Source of the DNA: Rhodococcus sp. (in: high G+C Gram-positive bacteria)
GTDB lineage: Bacteria > Actinomycetota > Actinomycetes > Mycobacteriales > Mycobacteriaceae
Reading direction: 5' to 3'
DNA: 34,789 nucleotides
Assembly: GCF_023264675.1 (NCBI RefSeq)
Contig: NZ_JAHFVG010000057.1
Coordinates: 1 to 34,789 of the forward strand
Made by a program: the position numbers and the translations under genes. A model generated the notes under the pieces. It made no database searches. It saw nothing but the letters and a program-made list of their open reading frames with translations, and was not told where the DNA came from. This document shows positions 13,869 to 19,736 of the stretch, in pieces (the stretch's first letter is position 1; each line of letters opens with the position of its first letter).

Positions 13869-14684
13869 ATGGAACGGGGTCCAGCGGTGAATACAACTGC
13901 AACAGGTGCGGCCGAGAACGTGCAGAACAGCGATCTGTTCGAGAAGGCAGCGCGCGCCGGCCACTTCGTCAGCGGGCTTCTGCACATACTCATCGGCTAC
14001 ATCGCCATCCGTCTCGCCTTCGGCCAGGGCGGCAACGCCGATCAATCCGGTGCACTCCAGGAGCTCGGCAGCAAGCCCGGCGGCTCGATCGCACTGTGGA
14101 TAGCCGTCGTCGCCTTCGTTGCACTTGCGCTGTGGCGAGTGATGGAAGCAATCGTCGGCAAGAGGTCCGACGAGGATGCCGGCAGCGCCATGGACCGGTT
14201 GAAGGCCGGTTCGCTCGCCGTCGTCTACCTTGCGTTCGCATGGTCGACGTTCGGTTTCGCGAGCGGATCCGGTAAGTCGAGCGGTCAGCAGAACGCCGGG
14301 ATGACAGCGCAGCTCATGGGGAACAGTTTCGGCAAATTCGTGCTGATCGTCGTCGGTCTGGTCGTCGTCGGTGTTGGCGGCTACCACGTCTACAAGGGAG
14401 TGTCGAAGAACTTCCTCGACGACCTCGAGGGCTCGCACAGCAAGGGCATCGAGGGGCTGGGGATCGCCGGATATGCAGCCAAAGGGATTGCGTTGATCGG
14501 CGCAGGCGCACTGGTCATCGTTGCGGTCTTCACCTCGGACCCGTCGAAGGCGACAGGTCTCGACGGCGCGGTCAAGACGCTCGGTTCGCAGCCGTTCGGC
14601 CAGATACTGCTCGTGTTGGCAGGCGTGGGGATCGCTCTGTACGGGCTCTACGCCTTCGTGCTCGCCCGCTACGCGCGTATGTGA
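13869..14684 (+). CDS. DUF1206 membrane protein (three internal repeats)
   Basis: 271 residues. Three similar units of about 75-85 residues each hold two hydrophobic helices: unit 1 'FEKAARAGHFVSGLLHILIG', unit 2 'MDRLKAGSLAVVYLAFAWST', unit 3 'IAGYAAKGIALIGAGALVIV'. This is the DUF1206 layout, giving about six transmembrane segments, with a long basic loop between units 2 and 3. Function unknown; members are frequent in actinobacteria. ATG 13869 and GTG 13887 (with GGGG just upstream) are both possible starts. The 3' end overlaps the convergent WYL gene by 16 bases. Confidence 0.85.
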   Translation: MERGPAVNTTATGAAENVQNSDLFEKAARAGHFVSGLLHILIGYIAIRLAFGQGGNADQSGALQELGSKPGGSIALWIAVVAFVALALWRVMEAIVGKRSDEDAGSAMDRLKAGSLAVVYLAFAWSTFGFASGSGKSSGQQNAGMTAQLMGNSFGKFVLIVVGLVVVGVGGYHVYKGVSKNFLDDLEGSHSKGIEGLGIAGYAAKGIALIGAGALVIVAVFTSDPSKATGLDGAVKTLGSQPFGQILLVLAGVGIALYGLYAFVLARYARM

Positions 14685-15607
14685 CCGTAGGACTCGACCA
14701 GCTCGGCACCGATACGGGCGAGCTCGTCTCGCACCGAATCGGAGTCGACTACGTCGAGGATGTTGCCCCAGCCGGCAAGGTGTTGCGCGATCATGACCGG
14801 CGCCGGGGCCGATACCGTGGCTCGTAGCTTTCCATCGGTGACGCTCTCGACGACGCAGTGTTGTCCGAATTGATTCTCCAGCACCGACAACAACCTCTCC
14901 GGAATCTCGACCGTGGCCGAGCATCGACGCTGCTTCCCCTCCACCGAATCCACCACCGATGCCCATGCTGCAGCAAGGTCGAAGTCGGCTGGTCTGACGA
15001 AGGCGTTGTTCGTCAACGCAATGTCGGTCATCCGGTCTACTCGATAGGTGCGCTGTCCGCGTGCTGTCGCGGCGATCAGATACCAGTAGCCGTTCTTGTC
15101 GACGAGGCCGAGCGGACCTACCCTCCGCTCGCCCTTACCTGCATAGCCGAAGGTGACTTCGACGCGGCCGACAACGGCCCGCTGCAGGCTTATGACCTCG
15201 TCCGGCCGATCCGTGGGAGTGTGACCCCACCTCGCCGGGTCGATCGTCGTGGCCTCGGCAGCGGCCTGCGCCTCGTCTCGGAACGGCGCCGGAAGAGCTT
15301 TGACCAGCTTGCGCAAGGCCGCCTTGGCGTCGGGAGTCAATGCTGCCGCGGGCCCGACCAGTGTGAACAATGCCTGCGCCTCGATCGATGTCAACCCGGT
15401 CAGGTCCGTCCTGGCACCACCGACGAGCTGCCAACCACCGCCGCGCCCCATCTGCGGGTACACCGGTATGCCTGCCGCGGACAGCGCTTCCAGGTCCCGG
15501 CGTGCCGTGGCGATCGAGATCTCCAGTTCCTCGGCGATCTCGGCGGCGGTCACCCTTCCGCGCGTCTGCATCAGCAGGAGGGTGGCGACGAGTCGGTCTG
15601 CGCGCAT
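14669..15607 (-). CDS. WYL-domain (YafY/DeoR-type) transcriptional regulator
   Basis: 312 residues. N-terminal HTH_11-type helix-turn-helix (residues about 1-60: 'MQTRGRVTAAEIAEELEISI', 'TARRDLEALSAAGIPVY'), then the 'GRGGGWQLVGG' wing. The WYL domain is at about 150-210, with 'RVEVTFGYAGKGERRVGPLG' and the defining 'GYWYLIAATARGQRTYRVDR'; a WCX-like C-terminal region follows. WYL domains bind nucleic acid or nucleotide-like ligands. ATG 15607 is chosen because a long palindrome sits just upstream, as expected for autoregulation, between this gene and the divergent VOC gene. Confidence 0.92.
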   Translation of the reverse strand: MRADRLVATLLLMQTRGRVTAAEIAEELEISIATARRDLEALSAAGIPVYPQMGRGGGWQLVGGARTDLTGLTSIEAQALFTLVGPAAALTPDAKAALRKLVKALPAPFRDEAQAAAEATTIDPARWGHTPTDRPDEVISLQRAVVGRVEVTFGYAGKGERRVGPLGLVDKNGYWYLIAATARGQRTYRVDRMTDIALTNNAFVRPADFDLAAAWASVVDSVEGKQRRCSATVEIPERLLSVLENQFGQHCVVESVTDGKLRATVSAPAPVMIAQHLAGWGNILDVVDSDSVRDELARIGAELVESYGHIRA

Positions 15608-15625
15608 ACCGAAAATTCTCCCGCA

Positions 15626-15652
15626 CAAAGTGCTCACAAGGTGATCACTTTG
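15626..15652. promoter_or_regulatory. 27-bp palindromic operator candidate for the WYL regulator
   Basis: CAAAGTGCTCAC-AAG-GTGATCACTTTG: 12-base arms with one mismatch around a 3-base centre. It lies 18 bases upstream of the regulator start and 40 bases upstream of the VOC gene, centred in the short divergent gap, so one bound dimer could block both promoters. Confidence 0.65.
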
Positions 15653-15692
15653 GGCGGAATAGTCGTCTTCACACCGACGACAGGAGAAGGCA

Positions 15693-16097
15693 ATGCTCAG
15701 AGGACTCAGCACCATCAGCTTCTACGCCGACGACGTCACCGAGGCGTCGAAGTGGTACACCGAGTTGCTTGGAATCGCGCCCTATTTCGAGCGCGGCAAT
15801 CCGGACGGAACACCCGCGTACGTCGAATTCCGAATCGGAGACTTCCAACACGAACTGGGCATCATCGATCGCCGGTACGCCGTACCCGGCACCGCGCCCG
15901 CCGTCGGGGAATCGATCACCTTCTGGCACGTGGACGACCTGGCTGAATCGTTGGATCGTCTGGTAGCCATGGGGGCACAGGTTCACGACGGGATCCGCGA
16001 ACGCGGCGAGGGCTTCGACACAGCGTCGGTGATCGACCCGTTCGGCAACATCCTGGGGATCATGACCAACCCGCATTACCTGTCGATGATCCGGTAG
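15693..16097 (+). CDS. VOC-superfamily (glyoxalase/bleomycin-resistance-like) protein
   Basis: 134 residues with two beta-alpha-beta-beta-beta modules: 'STISFYADDVTEASKWYTEL' opens module 1 and 'ITFWHVDDLAESLDRLVAMG' module 2, ending 'VIDPFGNILGIMTNPHYL'. Such proteins are metal-dependent dioxygenases, isomerases or drug-binding proteins; the substrate is unknown. AGGAG precedes ATG. The divergent WYL regulator and the palindrome between them suggest that this gene is its main target. A palindromic element starts directly after the stop. Confidence 0.9.
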   Translation: MLRGLSTISFYADDVTEASKWYTELLGIAPYFERGNPDGTPAYVEFRIGDFQHELGIIDRRYAVPGTAPAVGESITFWHVDDLAESLDRLVAMGAQVHDGIRERGEGFDTASVIDPFGNILGIMTNPHYLSMIR

Positions 16098-16098
16098 T

Positions 16099-16175
16099 GC
16101 GGGAGTGGTGTTCCGACTACGCCGATACCACGTGGGATCCCACGCGAGGATGCCGTAACCGGAACACCACACCCG
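16099..16175. repeat. 77-bp palindromic element, copy A
   Basis: An imperfect inverted repeat centred on the perfect 12-base palindrome GTGGGATCCCAC (16132-16143). The outer arms pair GTGGTGTTCCG (16106-16116) with CGGAACACCAC (16160-16170). It begins one base after the VOC stop codon. A related copy lies 1000 bases downstream with no length difference; by hand about 70% of positions agree. It may end VOC transcription or mark the left boundary of a DUF559 unit. Confidence 0.8.
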
Positions 16176-16268
16176 TTCGTCCACAGACCGGACGATCATC
16201 CACAGGGTTTCTGTTCGCCCAGTTCGAGCCAAAGGCCGCCACGGGCAGATCACTGATGCTCGTTCCCC

Positions 16269-17099
16269 ATGCGCCCCGAAATTTTCACCCGCACACAGCT
16301 GCTCGACGCCGGAGTGGCCAGCAGCACGATCGCGCGCCGATACACCAGGTTGCTTCCGCAGCTCTACTGTCTCGGAGACACGACGACGTTCGCCCGTTGC
16401 TGCGCCCTGACGCAGTGGCAACCGACAGCGGCGCTGAGCCATCGGACCGCAGCCTGGCTCTACGGCTGGATCGAGGAACCCCGAATCGTCGAGGCGACAG
16501 TGCCGACCGCTACGAAGGTCCGCGCACCGCGCTGGCTCACCGTGCATCGAAGAACCTTGCCCGCAGGCGAATCGACGGAAATTCAAGGACTTCCCGTCGT
16601 CGGTCGTGAACGGACGGTGATCGACTGCGTGGCGGTCATGGACTCTGACGAATCGGCACGAATCGTCGACGAGCGCCTGGCGTCCGGCATCGAACGCGAG
16701 ACGCTGGAGTGGCTGATCCACAGCACTCCCAAGCTGCGAGGCAACCAACGCGCACTGAAGCAACTGCGTGACGCCTCACGAAACTTCGCATCCGAACCGG
16801 AACGAGTGCTCGACCGCGCGATCATTCGACTGGGTTTCAGGATGAAGACGAATCACCGGGTCGGGCGATACATGTGCGATTTCGTCGACGAACTCGCGAA
16901 GTTGATCATCGAAGTCGACGGGAGAGAGTTCCACATCGAGCCGGGTGTGTTCAGCAAGGATCGCCGGAGACAGAATCGGCTGGTCCTCGATGGCTGGATG
17001 GTGTTGCGGTATTCCGCCAGCGATGTCATGGCAGATCCGGACAAGATCGCCCGCGCGATCGTGGATGTGTTGCGGAAACGGAGGGGCGCTCGGCGATGA
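16269..17099 (+). CDS. DUF559 (Vsr-like) nuclease-fold protein with AbiEi-like N-terminus
   Basis: 276 residues. The N-terminal part ('FTRTQLLDAGVASSTIARRY', 'LLPQLYCLGD') is a winged-helix segment like that of AbiEi/type IV antitoxin-type proteins. The C-terminal part from about 175 is DUF559/Vsr-like: 'SEPERVLDRAIIRLGF', 'GRYMCDFVDELAKLIIEVDG', 'REFH', and 'RRQNRLVLDGWMVLRYSASD'. The acidic residues in 'CDF...IIEVDG' fit a PD-(D/E)xK-like nuclease site. Such genes are scattered, variable-copy accessories in actinobacteria with unproven function (defence, repair or mobility). No strong ribosome site precedes ATG 16269. Palindromic elements bracket the gene; copy B starts inside its stop codon. 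Confidence 0.85.
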   Translation: MRPEIFTRTQLLDAGVASSTIARRYTRLLPQLYCLGDTTTFARCCALTQWQPTAALSHRTAAWLYGWIEEPRIVEATVPTATKVRAPRWLTVHRRTLPAGESTEIQGLPVVGRERTVIDCVAVMDSDESARIVDERLASGIERETLEWLIHSTPKLRGNQRALKQLRDASRNFASEPERVLDRAIIRLGFRMKTNHRVGRYMCDFVDELAKLIIEVDGREFHIEPGVFSKDRRRQNRLVLDGWMVLRYSASDVMADPDKIARAIVDVLRKRRGARR

Positions 17100-17175
17100 T
17101 GGGAGTGATGTACCGATTACGCCTCCAGCAGGTGGGATCCCACCCCGGAACTCGATAATCGGAACACCTCGCCCA
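17099..17175. repeat. 77-bp palindromic element, copy B
   Basis: Same architecture as copy A: centre GTGGGATCCCAC (17132-17143), arms containing GTACCGATTAC (17110-17120) and ATAATCGGAACACC (17155-17168). It aligns to copy A without gaps and in the same orientation. It begins at the last base of the DUF559 stop codon, so each copy sits immediately behind a gene, as a terminator would. Confidence 0.8.
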
Positions 17176-17242
17176 TCTGCACGTATACGATCTGCCCAAC
17201 TATGTGTGACACCCGGTTGCACTCATTTCCCCGGAGGTAAGC

Positions 17243-17698
17243 GTGAGCAAGACTCTCGAAGCCAGCATCGACGTCGACGCCAGCCCCGAGCAGGTATGGA
17301 AGGTCGTCTCGGACCTGCAGCGCATGGGCGAGTGGAGTCCACAGTGCAAGAAGATGAAGGTCTTCGGAGGCGACGTACGCAAAGGCACCACCACCGTCAA
17401 CGTGAACCGCAAGGGCTTCCTCGTCTGGCCGACCACCTCGAAAGTCACCGTGTTCGAACCGAACCAGGCGATCGCGTTCCGCATCGTGGAGAACCACACC
17501 ACCTGGTCGTACACGCTGACCCCGAACGGTGCAGGAACCACCATCGTCGAGAAGCGCGAGGCTCCGACGGGCACCACCGCGATCTCCGGCTTCCTGGTCG
17601 ACAAGGTTCTGGGCGGCACCGAGCAGTTCGACGTCGAACTGGTCGACGGGATGAACAAGACCCTCCAGCGGATCAAGTCCGAGAGCGAGAAGCACTGA
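17243..17698 (+). CDS. SRPBCC-family (START-like) lipid/ligand-binding protein
   Basis: 151 residues with the polyketide-cyclase/SRPBCC pattern: 'LEASIDVDASPEQVWKVVSD' at the start, 'GEWSPQCKKMKVFGGD', a central beta-sheet, and a long C-terminal helix 'FDVELVDGMNKTLQRIKSES'. The fold encloses a hydrophobic pocket for lipids or aromatic ligands; the ligand is unknown. GTG start with GGAGG 6 bases upstream. The next gene is 74 bases on and has its own candidate promoter. Confidence 0.9.
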   Translation: MSKTLEASIDVDASPEQVWKVVSDLQRMGEWSPQCKKMKVFGGDVRKGTTTVNVNRKGFLVWPTTSKVTVFEPNQAIAFRIVENHTTWSYTLTPNGAGTTIVEKREAPTGTTAISGFLVDKVLGGTEQFDVELVDGMNKTLQRIKSESEKH

Positions 17699-17702
17699 GA
17701 AA

Positions 17703-17728
17703 GTTTCGAATTCATCGAGTGTGGGCAT
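17703..17728 (+). promoter_or_regulatory. Alternative-sigma (SigB/SigF-like) promoter candidate
   Basis: GTTT (17703-17706) and GGGCAT (17723-17728) are separated by 16 bases, against the actinobacterial general-stress consensus GTTT-N15-17-GGGTAT (one mismatch). It lies 45 bases before the start of a GlsB-type stress membrane protein, the type of gene this sigma class usually controls. Confidence 0.55.
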
Positions 17729-17772
17729 TACCCCTCAGCATCATTCACGGCTAATACAAGAGGGGGCACCAC

Positions 17773-18042
17773 ATGTTGGGCCTAGGAATCATCGGCTGGA
17801 TCATCATCGGCGGCTTGGCCGGATGGATCGGTAGCAAGATCATGAAGACAGATGCCTCGATGGGCATCGTCCTGAACATCGTCGTCGGCATCATCGGCGG
17901 ACTGATCGGTGGATGGCTTCTCAAAGTCTTCGGCGTGGACGTCAACGGCGGAGGGCTGATTTTCAGCTTCCTGACCTGCCTGCTCGGCGCCGTCATCCTC
18001 CTGTTCATCGTCAAGGCGGTCACCGGTCGATCGAAGGTCTGA
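17773..18042 (+). CDS. GlsB/YeaQ/YmgE-family stress-response membrane protein
   Basis: 89 residues, three hydrophobic helices: 'GIIGWIIIGGLAGWIGSKIM', 'GIVLNIVVGIIGGLIGGWLL', 'IFSFLTCLLGAVILLFIVKA'. The glycine-zipper pattern and the MKTD...GIVLNIVVGIIGG segment define this 'transglycosylase-associated' family of small inner-membrane stress proteins, whose biochemical role is unknown. GAGGGGG lies before ATG. A stress-sigma promoter candidate is upstream and a strong hairpin downstream, so it is probably a single-gene transcript. Confidence 0.9.
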   Translation: MLGLGIIGWIIIGGLAGWIGSKIMKTDASMGIVLNIVVGIIGGLIGGWLLKVFGVDVNGGGLIFSFLTCLLGAVILLFIVKAVTGRSKV

Positions 18043-18062
18043 CCTACCGCGCACGTTCTCTA

Positions 18063-18101
18063 CTGCCGGGGCTTCTCACGTACTGTGTGAAGCCCCGGCA
18101 G
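18063..18101 (+). terminator. GC-rich hairpin terminator after glsB
   Basis: Perfect 13-base stem CTGCCGGGGCTTC (18063-18075) with GAAGCCCCGGCAG (18089-18101) around a 13-base loop, 20 bases after the glsB-type stop and 45 bases before psd. No U-tract follows, as is usual for actinobacterial hairpin terminators. Confidence 0.7.
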
Positions 18102-18146
18102 TGTCCGTTCCGGACCACTGCACACCCGAGTACAACGAGGAGCGAC

Positions 18147-18863
18147 GTGGCACGCCGTCCCACCCCGATCGGTCAACCGCCCCGCACCGGCGTAGCGCAT
18201 ATCGCCGACCTGGTGAAGGAGACAGTTCCACCACTTCACCCCGCCGGTCTGCCGTTCGTCGCCGGCCCGCTCGCCGTTGCCGTTCTCGGCCGCCGGTACA
18301 AGTGGATTCGCCGAGCAGGGCTCACCGCGGCCGGGGCGTGCGCAACATTCTTCAGGCATCCGTCGCGAGTTCCGCCGAACCGCCCCGGTGTGGTCGTGGC
18401 ACCGGCGGACGGTCTGATCACGCTCGTCGACACTGCAGTGCCGCCCGCCGAGCTCGACCTCGGCACTTCGCCGGTACCGCGCGTGAGCATCTTCCTGTCC
18501 GTCCTCGACGTGCACGTCCAGCGTGTCCCTGTCGCGGGCGAGGTACTCGAAGTGGTGCACCGCAAGGGCCAGTTCAAATCCGCCGATCTGGCCGAGGCCA
18601 GCGAGGTCAACGAACGAAACAGCATGCACATCCGCACGGCCGACGGCCACGATGTCGGGGTCGTGCAGATCGCCGGACTCATCGCGCGGCGCATCGTCAA
18701 CAACGCCAAGGTCGGTGATTCGCTGAGCATCGGAGACACCTACGGGTTGATTCGTTTCGGCTCACGCGTCGACACCTATTTCCCTGATGGGACCACGGTG
18801 CTGGTCGAACGCGGGCAACGCGCTGTCGGCGCCGAAACAGTGCTCGCCGAACTTCCTCGGTAA
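18147..18863 (+). CDS. psd: Phosphatidylserine decarboxylase (short, pyruvoyl type)
   Basis: 238 residues. Decarboxylates phosphatidylserine to phosphatidylethanolamine at the membrane. Family segments: 'FFRHPSRVPPNRPGVVVAPA', 'DG', 'SIFLSVLDVHVQRVPVAGEV', 'NERNSMHI' and the self-cleavage site 'IRFGSRVDTYFP', where cutting between Gly and Ser (about S206) yields the pyruvoyl prosthetic group and the small alpha chain. The short form without a long N-terminal region is typical of actinobacteria. GTG start with GAGGAG upstream. It is followed by pssA after 12 bases, giving the two consecutive PE-synthesis steps in one operon, as in M. tuberculosis Rv0437c-Rv0436c. Confidence 0.96.
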   Translation: MARRPTPIGQPPRTGVAHIADLVKETVPPLHPAGLPFVAGPLAVAVLGRRYKWIRRAGLTAAGACATFFRHPSRVPPNRPGVVVAPADGLITLVDTAVPPAELDLGTSPVPRVSIFLSVLDVHVQRVPVAGEVLEVVHRKGQFKSADLAEASEVNERNSMHIRTADGHDVGVVQIAGLIARRIVNNAKVGDSLSIGDTYGLIRFGSRVDTYFPDGTTVLVERGQRAVGAETVLAELPR

Positions 18864-18875
18864 CGGGGCCGTTCG

Positions 18876-19736
18876 ATGATCACGAGACGCGCTCGCCCGC
18901 CTGCTGCGGTGCGCTTACTACCTTCGGTCGTCACGATTCTCGCGCTCTGCGCCGGCCTGTCGGCGGTGAAGTTCGCGCTGGAGGGCGAGCTGGGCGTCGC
19001 ACTGGCCATGATCGGCGCTGCGGCCATACTCGATGCACTCGACGGCCGCATTGCTCGACTTCTGGACGCCACCAGCAAGATCGGCGCCGAGCTCGATTCG
19101 TTGGCCGACGCCATCTCCTTCGGCGTTGCGCCTGCTCTGGTGCTGTACGTGACGCTTCTCGAAGGCTCGAGCAGTGGCTGGATCATCGCGTTGGTGTACG
19201 CGGTCGCGATGGTGCTGCGCCTCGCTCGGTTCAACACCCTTCTCGACGAGGACGACACACCCGGTTATGCGAGCGAATTCTTCACCGGCGTACCGGCTCC
19301 CGCTGGAGCGCTGATCGTCCTCACTCCGATCGCCGCCTTCCAGGAATGGGGAGACGGGTGGTGGGCCTCGTTCTACGTCGTGGTCGGGTGGACGCTGTTC
19401 ACCGCCGGGCTCGCCGTCAGCCGTGTCCCGACGCTGGCGCTCAAGACCGTGTCGGTGCCTCCCCGTATGGCTGCGGCGCTGCTGATCCTCGTCGCCCTCG
19501 CCGCGGCGGCACTGATCACGTATCCGTTGGTGCTTCTCATGGTGCTCGTCGCGATCTACCTGCTGCACATTCCCTTCGCACTCCGATCGCAGCGGTGGGT
19601 CGCCGCACGCCCGTACACATGGGACGCCAAACCCGCCGAGAGGCGAGCCGAGCGCCGGGCCATCCGCCGGGCGCCGAACAACAACGGGCGATCGGTCGCC
19701 AGGCTCGGGCTTCGCCGGCCCAAAAGTCCCCGATGA
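18876..19736 (+). CDS. pssA: CDP-diacylglycerol-serine O-phosphatidyltransferase
   Basis: 286 residues, about seven to eight membrane segments. Joins CDP-diacylglycerol and serine to give phosphatidylserine, the substrate of Psd. The CDP-alcohol phosphotransferase motif D-x2-DG-x2-AR-x8-G-x3-D-x3-D is complete: 'DALDGRIARLLDATSKIG' then 'AELDSLAD'. A strongly basic C-terminal tail of about 40 residues ('ERRAERRAIRRAPNN') probably lies in the cytosol near the membrane surface. The stop overlaps the start of the AAA ATPase gene as ATGA, so the ATPase is co-translated. Confidence 0.96.
   Translation: MITRRARPPAAVRLLPSVVTILALCAGLSAVKFALEGELGVALAMIGAAAILDALDGRIARLLDATSKIGAELDSLADAISFGVAPALVLYVTLLEGSSSGWIIALVYAVAMVLRLARFNTLLDEDDTPGYASEFFTGVPAPAGALIVLTPIAAFQEWGDGWWASFYVVVGWTLFTAGLAVSRVPTLALKTVSVPPRMAAALLILVALAAAALITYPLVLLMVLVAIYLLHIPFALRSQRWVAARPYTWDAKPAERRAERRAIRRAPNNNGRSVARLGLRRPKSPR

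Noticed and set aside
16196..16204. DnaA-box-like TCATCCACA as sign of a replication origin
   Set aside because: A single imperfect match, with no cluster of boxes, no AT-rich unwinding region and no dnaA or dnaN nearby.
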